NCBI RefSeq assembly: GCF_047495875.1
Contig: NC_092466.1
Coordinates: 10,474,561 to 10,538,560 of the forward strand
From: Pithys albifrons albifrons
Taxonomy: Eukaryota > Chordata > Aves > Passeriformes > Thamnophilidae
Direction: 5' to 3'
Length of the DNA: 64,000 nt
The notes beneath the pieces were generated by a model. That model was not told where the DNA came from, searched no databases, and saw nothing but the letters and a program-made list of their open reading frames with translations. Each line of letters starts with the position of its first letter. The stretch's first letter is position 1. This document shows, one piece after another, positions 37,326 through 49,681 of this stretch. A program made the position numbers and the translations under genes.

Positions 37326-40300
37326 GGGCTGAAGCTATCTGGAAAACATTCCTTGAGTCTGGAAGCTGTATTTGAAAATGCCTTGTGCAAACATATGTTG
37401 TTCAGGTAGGGTCATGATGACCAAAATCCCCTTAAACTCTATTCTGTGAGCTTAAGGAATGCACCGTGGAGAAGAGAGAAACATAAACTCTTGTACCACG
37501 TTTTCATCTAGAATTTTAATTCCTAGAAAAGATGTTTGCATGGAGACTGGTCCAAGGCTCATTGTGTCTGATGGACTCTGGGGAAAGCCTTTAGAAGTTG
37601 CCTGTGGTTACACTGATCCCTCTTCTTACAGCTTAAATTGTTATGATATTGAACCACTCTGATCCTCACCTGGGACTGTCCTCCCTGCAGTCTTGAAGGA
37701 CTTAGACCTCTAGAGACCTTAAATACAGGCAGCACAGCTCCCCAAAGATTGCCACACAAAAAGAACATTCTCTTAAATCTACAGGGACTTTTTTTCCTTA
37801 GAGAAAGTAACAGTGATAAAAATCAATATTAATTCTACACTACTCCACTCTATTCTCAATAGAGACATCCCAGTGCATTACAGTGTGAAGTCATTTTCAT
37901 TTTATTATGTTTTAATATCTGTCAGAAAGTTGTAAAGGAAAAGACCCCACATTTCTTTTCTAGCTAGGAAAAAAGAGTTAATAATTTTCAGGGACTTAAC
38001 AGAGACTATTTCACCTGGCATATTAAATGAAAGATGAGGCATTCTAACCATCTCAGTATTATCCTGGCTTTACTGCTCTCTAAGAGATGCTTAAGCAACT
38101 CCTAAAAATAGTGGCACAGGAACATTTCTGAACCTATGATTAGAAATTTCAAACACTTGCTCCCTGGTTCCCCAAGATGAGGAAACCTGCCCTGCCCCTT
38201 TTCTCCCTCTGGGCTCTGCAAAAAGACACTTGGCTACACAGGCCAGATAGAGCAGTGCTGCTCTCAAGCCATTTAATCAGTTCAGAGCAGCTCTGGTGTG
38301 ACATAGTCTCCTTTTTTCTTCCCCACAGCACTGCTAAGTGCAGAGAGAAGAGCATCTGCCCTATTTCTCTCTGCTGGCCACTGATACACCCTGGAGCAGT
38401 GCAGCATCTGCTCTACACTTCTTCATTGACTGTCTCACTGGGAAATGGGACTGACTCAGCAGGAAATTTTATTATTAGGATCATTATGGCTGAGAGTTTT
38501 CAAGCCTGGTAAATCCCTGGTAAACTAACACACAAAAGAGAGGTGGTTCCTGCTGTGCTGTGTTGTGTGTATCTGGTGTTAAATGGAAATGAGATGTTTT
38601 GCCCCTTTAAAGCCAACCTTCCATAGCAGATACCACAAACATCTGTGTGAATTGTTTTCCATAAACTGGCCACAGAGCTTTGAAGGATGCTGTACAGGCC
38701 AGAGACAAATACAGAACAGCCTGGAAGTTAAATGGGTTGTCCAAGGTGATTTTTCAAAGATCACTGGTTCCATTTCACTCCCACACCCTGCTGCACCACA
38801 ATGAAGTTACTCAAGAAACTCAATGCCAAGAGACATTATTTTGTCTAAAGAAAAAAATACCTATGGTTCTCATCCTGTGACATTCTCTCCAGTCTCAGAC
38901 ATAGCTGCTAATAATAAACTCTGCAAAAGCAAGTACCAGGTTTTGAAAGAGAAATGACAAGAAAGGGAATGAAAGGAACAGAGCCTTTGATGGTTACTTG
39001 CTCCCAGAATGATTTGCATTTGCTTTCAGTGCCAGGAACAATCAGCAAGATCCAGTAAAGTCACCAAATACATTATAACCCCTATGTCGAGTTCCCATGG
39101 AGAATATTAACATTTAGCTTTGTTTTGGGTTTTTTCAGCTTTCTGGTGCTAGATGTTTTCATCGTTGTCCTCTCCTTTTGAGGCTGGAATTTCTTTTTGT
39201 TTTTCCAGATGACCTTTCATTTCTAAGCAATTCCCTGAATAATGGTCATAATTATTGCAAACTCCTTGTTTCTCATTTGACAGGTAGTACAAAACAAAGC
39301 TGGACACATGCAGATCAGCACGTTGACCAGCACACTGAACACTGTTGAGACTTTAATCTAGGCAGCTCTCAAAAGCCTTAGTTAATATACAGTCACTATA
39401 TGACCCCACAGTTTTCAGAGTCCCTGCAGCAAATCCACAGCCTACAGAAAAGGAAACACACATCTGTTAAGTAAAATGCAGCCACCTAATTTCACACTCA
39501 AAGCATGCCTGCAAATGACCAGTTTCCCTTTAAAGGGATTTTAGAAGTGATGGAAATATGTGTATTTTAGGATAAAAATCTAGTTTGACTGAAAGGGAAT
39601 AAAGAACTAAATTTCCCTTGGGCAAAGTACCCTGTAATGTATCAGCTTCTTGCAGTTTGCATGGTTTGCAATCCAGTTTGGGATGCTTTGGGAAGAAAGA
39701 TCGATCCTGCTGCTCTGTCTGCTCCTGTTCCCTTGACCTGGAAGTTCATGTGTGGTGTGATATTGGTACTGATCTCAATCTCAAGGTAGAGAGGAAGGGA
39801 AGGAATTACTGACAGCAGTGCAGGGAGCACAGAAATCCCTCAGCTCTTGTTGCCAGGCACCTTAGAGAGAGTGAGATGAGGAGACACTGTCCCTTGTGTT
39901 CTCCAGGAACAATCCTCCTGACATTCACCAGATTACTGGAGACTTGACACATGTGAAAGTGGGTCAGCCTTTTTTACGTATCTGTCAAAGTCTGTTGTGG
40001 CAGCTGAAGCAGATAGCTTCAGCTTTTCCCTCTTAGCTCCATGGATTCAACCTCAGAAGTCTACCTCATCCTCCCTGCCTCAGCCCTGGACTCTGTCATG
40101 GCCCTCAGAAGGGGCTTGCACAGTTCAAGGTCAATGCTACCGTGTTTCCTCCCTCACAGCTAACTGTGCTCTGCCTCAGAGTGATAATGTTCAGCTTTCT
40201 AAAGCCTGAGATTCCTAGCATCCAGAATACTTTCTGCAGGAAGGGCCTTGACTCCACCTGGGTATAATCCTGCAGCTTCCACCCCAGTGGTGCCATGGAC

Positions 40301-41949
40301 CTCTGTGCCTGCCTGTGTTGGGTGCCAAGGAGCAACACAGCAAAGAGCACCCACGCATTAGAGATATTTGATCCAGTCAGGCAAAACACACTGAATAAGG
40401 GGGAGGGGAGAGGAACCAGAATGTGAACAGTGTCATTCTGTCTCTTCTCCCTCTTACTCTGTTCTAGCCTGATTATCTTTCAGGATGTTGCATTATAAAA
40501 GCAAATACCTGGAAGCCCAGCATGAAACACATCACCTTTCTGGTGTACGTGATCACTAGCACAGTCCCAGACCTTGCTGTTGAAATAGATGTTTTCTCTC
40601 ACAGATCTTCTGGTATGTTTTATGCTCTTCTTTTTCTTTTCTTCTTCTAAAGAGCTATAGCCTTAAGCTTTAGATTTTAGTTTTTCCCCACAAGAGCACC
40701 ACTGCTGCCTAATCCAGACTTGTTCTGTCTGCACCCGGGTTTTTTCTCCTTAAATTGCAAATATGTTCCACTGAGCACAGTGAAGAAAAGCATAATGGGC
40801 TACTGTTAGACTTCATCTAGAGATAAACAAAAAAAATGAGGAATGCACCAAAGGGAACAACTTTTCATTCTCTGAATTGGCTGCATTACCTAAAAGTCAT
40901 TTTTAGGAAGGTCTGTCATTCAAGGTCCACCTGAGTTCACACACTGCAATTCACAGAACTACTGTCATTAGAGGAAAGAATTCCTGCTCTGCCCCTGCTC
41001 AAGTGAGAGCTGGCAGATTGCAGTCCCCACAAGCTCCCAAGGGACAGGCTACAAGCAACCACTCTGGGTGGTTTATTCGACTTCTACTCTGAAATATAAT
41101 GACAGTGATAATTAATTTACTGTTGTTTGTTGTTGGTTTATTTTATCATTTGAACAGTTTCTCTGCTTGTAGCTTGCACAGGATGAAATGCTGTTTCCAA
41201 ATCCTGTTGTATTTGTTATCAAGCACTGACATTGAATTTGAACCATTTAAATTAAAAAGAAAATCTGTTACATGACCCCCAGGAATACTAAATTAATATT
41301 TCTCTTCTAGCTTTTACAGCTTCTGTTTGACTTAAATTTCAGGGTGTTCATTTTTAATGCATAAATCGCTCTATGTGATTAGTTTGGCTCCACCAAGAAA
41401 AAGTGCAATTTATGAGGATACAGACAAAAGAAATACAGAGGAGGAATTTTATAATTTTTTTTCTTTCCATTAAAATACCTATTTGAAACTGCAGGATTTT
41501 TTTGCCTTTTCCCTTTTTTATTGTAGGATTGAGTCATGATTTTTAAAACTACAAATTCAAGAGGAAGTTCAGGTTAGCTCTTCGAAGACGCGTGACAAGA
41601 TTGAAAACAACTGCTCACTGAAGCTCACTTTGCTGCCAAAACGCTGTCTTATGATAAATGCATCTTCTTCTAAAACCATTAATCTGGTTTATATAAAAAT
41701 ACTCTGTAACACTTCTTTACAGGCTCAAAAACTAACTTCACTGCCTTTTGAGGGGAGAACATTTAGGAAGCACAAGGAAGCCATAAAATAAGGCAATCAA
41801 GCCCTGGCTTCTTAAAGTTACAAAATGACAAAATTGTTTTCAAGAGTTGAAAGCTTTGGAGGTAATGGAGGAAATACTGCAAAAAAATCCTTAGGAATGA
41901 AAAGGCAGAGGACTAGATAACAGAGGCTCCTTGGGCAGCCGCTACTTAC

Positions 41950-42051
41950 CTCCCCAGTCTCCTGGAGGGCTGTCACTACTGTGGAGCCAAGGGACCGATT
42001 TGTATTAGTTCCTGACACAGAGCTGAGCAGAGGTCCAGTGTCCCAGAAACC
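41950..42051 (-). other. Candidate 102-nt exon, unidentified
   Basis: On the minus strand, 102 open bases end at a perfect donor consensus (GGGGAG then GTAAGT). The phase-0 reading gives GFWDTGPLLSSVSGTNTNRS then LGSTVVTALQETGE, with coding-like Ser/Thr/Gly content. The acceptor choice is unclear: TTAG just before the first codon has a weak pyrimidine tract, while a better tract (ACCTCTGCTCAG) would start the exon 27 bases later. The frame also stays open past the donor to 41818. Family not recognised. Confidence 0.2.
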
Positions 42052-43089
42052 CTAATTTACAATTCCTGCTGTTGCTGGGCCTGAGAGAGGTGGTATCACA
42101 CCCCACACATCAAAAATCACCTCAGCCAAAACAGAAATGTCTTACATAAAGAGGGCACGCTGAACAGCTTGTTGCTCCCTCCAGCATCTCCCAGATTTTG
42201 TCAGTGTGGAAATGCACATACTCAAGCACAGCTATTTAGTTTCCACCATTCAAGGAGAAAAAGTTCCTGCAACCTCCTTTCCATTTCCACTCCATGTTAA
42301 ATCAGCAGCAAGCTCCTGACAGACATCCCCTTTTCAAACAAGACAACAGCTTCCTCCAGCAATGTGAACACGCTGCTCCCACGTGCACTGTTACAGTGCA
42401 AAATGGTCTCATTCACCTGCTATTCTTTTTGTAAGGGAGCTCTTAAGGAAATTCTAAAGAAGGTCCCATTTCTCTTCCATACCTTCAGGAGTGACATCTC
42501 CTCCTTTGCTTTGAGGTTATTTATGGTGAAAGAAGATTCCTGCTTTCCTCTGAGTTCCCTTAATAAACTCCTTTCAGTGGGATCAAGGAGGAGATTTTGC
42601 ATCCATCCTGACTCCCTCAGGTACAGCAGGATCCTGAAAAATTCTTGCAGTTGCCTCTGTGGGATCCAACACCAAGGTTTCTCAGTTTTATAAATTACTG
42701 TCCAACACCTGAGACAAAATAATTAACCATTTTACCTTTCTAAGGACTTTGTAAATAAGGAATAAATCACAGTATCGAGGAAAGAGAGTTAAACTAATAC
42801 CTTTTACTTTATATTGCTGTGGAAGTTTCCCATCACAGAACTGCTAAAGTCAGTAACTCGCTAAAACCACAGGTTCAGCCACGCATTTAAATGCAGAGTG
42901 TAGTGGGATTTGATCTTCTCAGTCTATATGAGGAAGTTAAAAAACACCCACTGAAAAACCTATCATCTGCAACTGTAACAGCACCTGGTCCTGCACAGCA
43001 TCTTCTGAGGTATGAAAGTGATCCCTCCCACCTAACACATGCTTTGAGGACATCTGAGGTACAAATTCCACTTTCTCAGAGCTATAGAA
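42052..43089. other. No feature seen
   Basis: Mixed sequence. A 109-codon + frame at 42364-42693 has no motif or exon boundaries. The lower edge of the CR1 fragment that follows is indistinct. Confidence 0.4.
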
Positions 43090-43190
43090 ATAGTAGTGAG
43101 AGTCCCAAAACTCAACACTGTATTCAAGGTGTGGCCTCACCAGTGCTGAGTATAGGGGTACTGCTGGTCCTGCTGGCCACACCATTTGGC
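43090..43190 (-). mobile_element. CR1 ORF2 C-terminal fragment
   Basis: The minus strand encodes VPLYSALVRPHLEYSVEFWD, an unmistakable match to the C-terminal part of CR1 ORF2 (family pattern PLYSALVRPHLEYCVQFW). It lies inside a 160-codon frame at 42937-43419, but the CR1 similarity fades after SHYY on the downstream side and before GPA on the upstream side, so the rest of that frame is not CR1 as far as I can see. There is no catalytic motif and no 3' end. It is an old internal fragment in the same orientation as the 25.3 and 52.7 kb pieces. Confidence 0.88.
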
Positions 43191-43659
43191 CATTGGGCCC
43201 AAAGTTAGCAGTCCTGAAAGGAAACAGACACTCCAAAGGAAATTGTGAAGAGAAGGGGGTCCTAGGTTTGCACTCTGCTCTGTCTTGATAAATGGCAAAG
43301 CTAGAGCAATTGTGATCAGACCTCACCCTGCAAACACAGAAACAGCCTGTTGGGCAGCTTTGCAAATGTCTTGGCATCTTGAGCAAGTCTGTTTCTAATG
43401 TCAGGAGGAGACCAACCACACAAGCTCATGCTACACCTCAAGGCATGTGACTGTGAGCTGCATCTGCCAGATAAAACATTGGTGTTTGTTCTGAATCAGA
43501 CACTCTCCTGTACAACCGTGCCAACAGGTGATTGCTCATTTCATCTCCCTCTGATTTTACCATCGCTGATAACAACAGATCTCAGATAATTAGGTGTGAT
43601 TTAGACAGCCATCCCTAGAAACTCTGGCTCTTCAGTTGTTTCAGTTACTGAGCCTTTTG
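43191..43659. other. No feature seen
   Basis: The upstream part of the minus-strand frame around the CR1 fragment lies here, but its peptide shows no CR1 or other recognisable motif. Confidence 0.35.
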
Positions 43660-43677
43660 GAACAGCTCGAGCTGTTC
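43660..43677. repeat. Perfect 18-bp palindrome
   Basis: GAACAGCTCGAGCTGTTC is its own reverse complement with no spacer and contains the CpG-bearing core CTCGAG. It overlaps the start of a 25-base tandem repeat. The two halves carry CAGCT and AGCTG, so it could bind a dimeric factor, but nothing else supports that. Confidence 0.85.
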
Positions 43678-43722
43678 AATGCTTTTGCATTTTTAAGTGT
43701 TCAATGCTTTTGCATTTTTTAT
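43673..43722. repeat. 25-bp tandem duplication
   Basis: The unit TGTTCAATGCTTTTGCATTT occurs at 43673 and again at 43698, a period of 25 bases. The two copies are identical over their first 22 bases. Each copy carries TTTTGCAT, one base from a POU octamer. The near-identity of the copies implies a recent duplication. Confidence 0.85.
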
Positions 43723-45540
43723 GATATGTTGATGCTGTTTTTTCATGTCCTCATTAATTTGCCAGTGAAACACGGCACGCAGAATTCATGCATTGTGCTG
43801 GGGACAAACTGTTTAGAAGACAGGGTCAGGAAACTACAGAATAAAATGTTTCCCAGCCAAAAAGACTGAGAACTGAGAATTTGAAGTAAAATTATTGTGT
43901 ATGTGTTGTACTCAGAGGTACTGCTGACAAAACGGGTTTGATTTAATCTGTGCCAAAGCCAGTTAAAGCAGAATTGTTTCTTACTGTAGAATCTTGTGAT
44001 TAAGGGAAATTTGCATATTTGAAAAGGAAACTTGACTCCCTGTAAATTCAGATTATTGGAATGGACCTGCAACAAGAGAATAGCAACTTGGTCATTTCTT
44101 CTGGTACACAACCATCTGTCAGTACAGGAAATTTTTTGAAAAGAAGGTTTTGTGTATTTCAACCTCCATCTGCTCTTCTTTAGAATGGCACACCTTCAAC
44201 CTAAAGACTTCAAGGCACTGAATGAAAGTTGCCTCATTTGCAATTCCCATGACGGGATGTAACAAGCATGGCAATAGCAGTCAAACCGACCCAGGCCTCC
44301 CCTGTCTGATGCTGCTCCAGGTTGTGAGTCTTATCCAAAGGTTCTTCTTTTTTTTATCAAAGTACAAAGTCTAATTCTTGCTTCTAAAACAACTGCTCAA
44401 TGAGAACACTTCTTTTCCAAACACAGTGATGGTTTTTATGAAATAATTTTACTTACGATAAAAAAAATGTGGTTTTCCCCCAACATAGTATATATAAAGT
44501 GACTTTGCATTAAATCAGCTGCCATTGATTGTCCTTGGATGTTTCCCAGCAATCCCATGCCAGGCCCTAAAATGGCTCTGGGCTGGAGTTAATATTCTCC
44601 CACTTGTTTGACAAAGAGCAGGCACAAGTCATTGACTGAATCTTCCAAAACAGTTGGCCTAACTGAGGAAACAAAACAATCCATTCCTCATCCCCAGAGT
44701 CAAGTGTTTTTCCCAAGAGGGTTTTAATTTTGGCTTTAAAAATGTAACAAGAGATTTTTGTTTTTAGTTTTTCCCGGACAAGGATATTTGCTCTAACAAA
44801 AATAGATAAGGAACTAGAACGTTGTTAACCTTCTTAAGAAGTCAACAATCCCATGAAAATGTATGGCTAACTCAGCTCTTGATTAATGTCAAGTGAAGCT
44901 CATGGCTCCATAGCTAAGAGCTCTGTGCAAAACCAGAAAACACCTTGCCAGCAGTGCTGTAAACACTAGAAAAAGTGCCATTTCCCCAGATGGGGTGCAG
45001 CACATTTACTAGTCATGGAAATGCTTACAGTTCAGAAGCATCTGGGTTGGCCTATAACTAAATGCACTATACACAAATTGTAGGGACCAAGCAGAAGTTC
45101 TACAGCCTGTCATCTCTGGTAAATCACAGTGACCAAAACTGAAATGCCTTTTTGCTTCTTTTCTTGAATGTACTTTTTTGAAGTAAGAACAAAATAACAA
45201 GGGAGAGAACTGAAGTAAAGAAGTTGTGGTCTTGGGTGACATGCCCAGCCAGTTTAGAGCAGTACAGAGCTGCTGTATATAGAGGAGAAAATGCCAGTTT
45301 GCACTGGCAAAAGAACCTGGTTCACTGAGGTCACACAATTCAGGTGACGTTGAAGTACCACCAAAAAGCTAATTAATGGCTTTTGGTACAAAGATCTCAC
45401 TCAAATATGAGATTTGGGATGGCGTTCTAGTGCTCTTCCCATTGCCTGCAATTGGTTGACACATTGAGGTTTTAGTCATTCTACCGTTACAAAATATTCC
45501 AGTTATTAAAAAGGTTCAGAAAGACCATTAAGAAAAATGC
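43723..45540. other. Plain non-coding stretch
   Basis: No gene seen. Contains an octamer-like AATTTGCATATTTG near 44009. The interval 44640-44950 looks unique and evenly mixed. A 139-codon minus frame (43743-44162) has no motif or splice support. Confidence 0.45.
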
Positions 45541-45562
45541 GGGGTGGGGGGGGGGGGGGAGG
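45541..45562. repeat. Poly-G tract
   Basis: GGGG, T, then fourteen G (45546-45559), then AGG. This is the longest G homopolymer here. It can satisfy the G-quadruplex pattern with very short loops. Its exact length is likely to be uncertain from sequencing. Confidence 0.9.
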
Positions 45563-45837
45563 TAGCTGCTCTTTTTTTCTCAGGTTTTTATTTACTTAGC
45601 CATTTTCAGCACTATGTCAGGGTTATGGGAATACACAGTGCTCTGTGAGTGGATGATTTCTCTGGACTTTGTCACAGGAATCTTTTCTTTTCTGTAATCA
45701 GGCCAATGGATCTCTTTCTCTTTTACAGTGCTTAGTAAGGATGATCCTCAATTCCAACCATCTTCCTCTGTCCCAAGTGTTCCTGTGAACCTGTGGCAGG
45801 CAAAGCTGGGGCTTTCCCACTCCCTGGGCATGATAGG

Positions 45838-45857
45838 AAGGCAGGCAGGCAGGCAGC
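45838..45857. repeat. (GGCA)n microsatellite
   Basis: Four GGCA units in a row (AAGGCAGGCAGGCAGGCAGC). Short frames across it are compositional. Confidence 0.8.
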
Positions 45858-47168
45858 AGACAAAGGGAACAGTGAGAGCCATAGACTCCAAGTTCAGGAG
45901 CCTGTTTCCCTCAAAGCAAAACTAGAACAGGACAGGTCCCAGAGCCAACTCCAGCAGAAGTGCCTATTTCAGCTGATTCAGAGCCTGACACCTCTGCCCC
46001 TCACTTGCAGACAGCATGAGTTCTCTAGATAAGACATAAAAAAATCTGAGTATTGAGAAAGACTGCTGTGTTATTTCTCACAGTGAAAACCAGCAGCTAG
46101 CCATGGCATAAAGAAAAATTGACTCCTTTCTGCTTGTGAGTTCTCTCCCTGATGTCCTCACCTTTTTGTCCATGTTTGTGGTCTTTTTCCCCCATGGGTA
46201 AAAAGGACATTATTTCTTTGCTCTGAATATTAATGATTCATGTCTGTAAGGGCTGAACTGGAACATTTCCTAGATTATACACCTGCCTCCTCTAGAAGGA
46301 CTAAATGTACCAGCAGTGGGTGGACTTACTCAGGCTTCTATTAAGCAACATCAGTGGGTGGTTTTTTAGTCCAGCTGTTAACAATGTGACTTATTCTGCA
46401 GTTAGACCAACCATGTCAATGGAAAGAGTAGGCTTCAAGCCTGCTACTGAAGGGAAGGATTATAATAATTACTGTCACCCTTAAATATCTTGTAAATGCC
46501 AGTGGATAGGCTCAGAGTCCCACATGTCAGCTGAATAAATAAGAGCTTGCTACTCACAGGATGACAGGTCAAATGCAGCAAAGTATTTTAAGACAGTCAT
46601 TCATGGACAGGAAATGCTTCCTGAAATATCTGCCACAATCTCATCAACTGCCTCCTAGTTCTTTTATGGATTGTCACCTCTCTAAAGGACCAGGAGCTGC
46701 AACTTGTACCTGTCACATGAGGCACTGGGAAAGTCAAGCAGCAGAGCTGGTAGGTGGACTCTCCCATAGGATAGAAAACCTCTTTCCATTTTATCATATG
46801 AAGAGAATGTACAAATTGAAAGAGTCCGGGGTTAACTTGTCACTGAAAAGAAAAAAGACAGGCTGAGGGGATATAAGACAGGACTCAACTCCCTGACAAA
46901 AGACACGTTGGCAACCCAGCTCAGTGCAGAGCTGTTGGTTTCACTCTGCCCGCTGACTCAAGCACCCTGAGAGAGAAGGGACAGGCAGATGGGCATGGTA
47001 ACCTCTTACTCCTCTGTACTTGAAGTGCACAAAGGACAGCTGACAGTGCCGTCACACCAAGTCAAGCAAAACATACACTCCTCTCTAAAGGGAAATGAGA
47101 ACAAACTGACCAAGTGTGATCAGTAACTAATTCATGCTGAAATTTAGGAAGATTTGCCATTATCAGGG
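45858..47168. other. No feature seen
   Basis: Evenly mixed sequence. A 101-codon + frame at 46561-46866 contains basic and Ser-rich stretches but no recognisable domain or exon boundary. Confidence 0.4.
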
Positions 47169-47186
47169 AAAAAAAAAAAAAAAAAA
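47169..47186. repeat. A18 homopolymer
   Basis: Eighteen A residues lie 55 bases upstream of the ATTA-core cluster. The preceding 100 bases do not resemble a processed transcript and no target-site duplication is obvious. Confidence 0.85.
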
Positions 47187-47240
47187 GCAGTGACAGCAAA
47201 CTCACTAGACTTAAAATTTGACTGCATTTTAAGAAATAGA

Positions 47241-47355
47241 TATTACTTCAAATTAATCAATGAGTCTAATTATAGCCGTACATATTATTAAATTAATTAT
47301 CAATCAATTAGTCTTTAACTTGCTTGTAATTACTTTCTCTTAATTAATTGGGTTT
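47241..47355. promoter_or_regulatory. Dense ATTA/TAAT homeodomain-core cluster
   Basis: About 115 bases hold ten ATTA cores on the + strand, including three palindromic AATTAATT-type pairs (for example AAATTAATTATC and TTAATTAATTGG) and TCAATCAATTAG. The cores are embedded in mixed sequence (GAGTCTAATTATAGCCGTAC) rather than a simple repeat, so this is not a microsatellite. Clusters of this kind are typical of homeodomain-bound vertebrate enhancers and nuclear-matrix or SATB-type AT-rich sites. No expression or conservation data are available here. Confidence 0.35.
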
Positions 47356-48079
47356 TACTTTCCCTATCTTAATGGTCTACTCTATGACCCCAGGGATCAT
47401 TTCTTACCTCCATCCTCCAAACTTACATTTCCTGTCCTGCTTTCCATTGACTTGACATTAAGCTTGACTTCTTTTCCTCCTGTTACCAGCTCCTCTTCTA
47501 GTAGCCAAGGGCATCATGCTACAAGGAGTGGGAGACTCCTCCTGCAACCACAGGGGCATGACAGGTGCAACAGCTCAAGTAGAATGGTGAGAAGCTTTCC
47601 ATGTTATCCAGGAACACAGGACAGGGACAAGGTGCTTGCCAGTAGCTGTGATTGTCTCTGGGTATGGAATCTCTGTCACCTCCACTCTGGGACCCTCCCA
47701 ACTCCATCATCTTCCCTGCTGGAACATCAAAAAGCACCCTTGGGGACACCCAGAACAGGGCCACAGACAAAGGACTCACACCAAGTACCCCTGAGCAGCA
47801 GCACTAGACCTGTTTGGGAAGTGTGATGGACAAGAAGGGAGGCAAACAGGGAGGCAGTACTGTAAGAATCTCCTTTTCCCTGCAAGCTGAGACACTGGAC
47901 AGTGATGAAATACCACTCTGAATTAGTGTGCAACTAGTTAGGGTCAGCTTCCGAGCAGACGCACAAATACTAATCAGAAGGGTACTCAGAAATGCTAATT
48001 CTCAGATCTCTTACACATTGAGCATGTGAGGCCTAGGGTCACTCAGCCCAAGCAGCCACGAAGAAAAAGCTCTTCTTAC
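47356..48079. other. No feature seen
   Basis: A richer patch at 47450-47830 keeps frames of 86 to 124 codons open on both strands. None has a recognisable motif or splice support. Confidence 0.4.
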
Positions 48080-48202
48080 CTCTTTGCTCTCTTTTAGATC
48101 CTCTAGCTGGAGGTCATTTGGTTCCCATGCTGCTTGGGGTTGATGCCATAACTCCCCTCCTACTGCTCTGCTCATCTCCTCATCAACCAAAGTGCTTAAG
48201 TG
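48080..48202 (-). other. Candidate 123-nt exon, unidentified
   Basis: On the minus strand an acceptor (CTGCCTCTTGAGCAG) and a strong donor (AAAGAG then GTAAGA) enclose 41 codons in phase 0 with highly coding-like, acidic helix-type composition: HLSTLVDEEMSRAVGG, then ELWHQPQAAWEPND, then LQLEDLKESKE. The same frame continues open upstream to about 48311 (for example NKELFPNLNLPLEQ), so the true start of the exon could be further upstream. I cannot name the family. Of all exon candidates here this has the best protein character. Confidence 0.3.
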
Positions 48203-49681
48203 CTGCTCAAGAGGCAGGTTCAGGTTTGGAAACAGTTCTTTGTTATGCTCACTTATTTTTCCTTTTTCAAAACAAAGCACCACACTTGTCCATGAAATCT
48301 GTACTCTGACTAGATATTTCCTTCACTTCTCAGACTTCTGGCTGGTATTTGTGGGCTCACAGAGGGCAACAGACACTAGAAATTTGCTATCAGCAGTAAG
48401 GCTGTTTCTGCACTTCTGATGCTTTGTTGAGACTCATCTCAACAAATATAATGATAACAACACTGCGAATCCACAAGTGTGCTCTCAAGAGCCCTCCTTT
48501 AATTATTTCTGCTGTCAGAATTTAAATCCTTTCTACCCCTACAGAGATGCCAGACTTGCAAGTCCCTTAAAAAAAAGAATATCACAGTTAAAACATCTTC
48601 TTAAAGTTAAGTGAAGGGTGATACTTATAAACAACTCATCCAGTGAAAAGATGAGCATAAAAAGATGACAAGCTAGAAAAAGCAATTGAAAAGATTAATT
48701 TGTCAGAATGCAAGTCCAGCAATACATCCTTGATATGCAGCATCTTGTATTCAAGGATATCTCAAAAAGTGGTATGGCTCTAGGAATATTACTTATTACT
48801 CAAATTGCACAGGAAAGACCTCTCTTGTTTAAATGAAGACCATAACACTCTAAGAATCTGTATCTACCTGGTATGTTTTCTATCAATGATCATACTCTGC
48901 ATTCAGTTGAGGACATTGAAACACAGGGACAGTCAGGAGAATCAATTTGAATATTTTAATTCAATATTTTAAGTGAAGTTGTTGAATTGTAATAAAACCC
49001 TGAGTGGATGCTTTTACTTAGAAGCAGAACATCTGAATTTTATTTTAGCTTTATGTAAAAAATTGTGAGATGTTTTTCTTGGGGGTTGGGATTTGTTTTT
49101 TAGAGTTAATCAGAAATTGTCAAAAGGTAACATTCCAGGAGAAATCGCCATTTCTTATTGGTAATGTTGATTTTTTTCTTAGTAAAACCTATGATAAGGT
49201 CCCAGGTTGTCTTCCAAAGTCCTGAGTTTGTTCATTACAAGTTCACAGAGTACATTATTAGTAATATCGCTTTGTATAACTCATACAACTATTGAAATTC
49301 ATCAGTCTTCAGATGATTGTTCCTTACCATTCTGCTTTGAAAAAATTGTGCTATTCCACTGCAAGCACTCCTCTGCTGCATTGATCCAGGTTTGATTTGG
49401 ATTGAGAAGTTCCTGATGGAAACTAAACAGGTAATAACACAGTCTTGTTGTAGTCATTTTTTTTTTATAACTATCACTCCTTCCTCAAGCAATAAAGAAA
49501 ACTCAGTATTGCAGCAAATGAACCATGCAAAATTATTTTTCCACCACTATTGATGACAGGAAATATTTAAAACAGCTTTAAATGGTTTATTGTACGGGTA
49601 TAATGGCATGGGGGCAATTACTCCAGACTGAGAGCTCCACTGTGGCTTTATTATTTATTATTATTAAAAGATTTGGGGAGC
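48203..49681. other. No feature seen
   Basis: AT-rich sequence with a small direct repeat AATATTTTAA at 48950-48959 and 48963-48972, and TTATTATT words near 49650. Nothing else named. Confidence 0.45.

Larger units (their letters stand above)
34996..41949. other. Plain non-coding stretch
   Basis: No gene or named repeat over 7 kb. Landmarks are a purine-only run at about 35964-35999, a pyrimidine-rich stretch near 36520-36570, A15 at 37311-37325, an octamer ATTTGCAT near 39014, and a slightly richer zone around 39990-40400 whose 70 to 94 codon frames show no family motif. Confidence 0.5.

Noticed and set aside
42937..43419. 160-codon minus frame as a gene
   Set aside because: Only its middle third is recognisable and that is a CR1 ORF2 fragment. 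The outer parts show no homology I can see.
43743..44162. 139-codon minus frame
   Set aside because: No motif, no splice sites, and frames of this length are expected a few times by chance in 64 kb of six-frame reading.
47169..47186. A18 as a processed-pseudogene tail
   Set aside because: No gene-like sequence lies upstream and no flanking direct repeats are visible.
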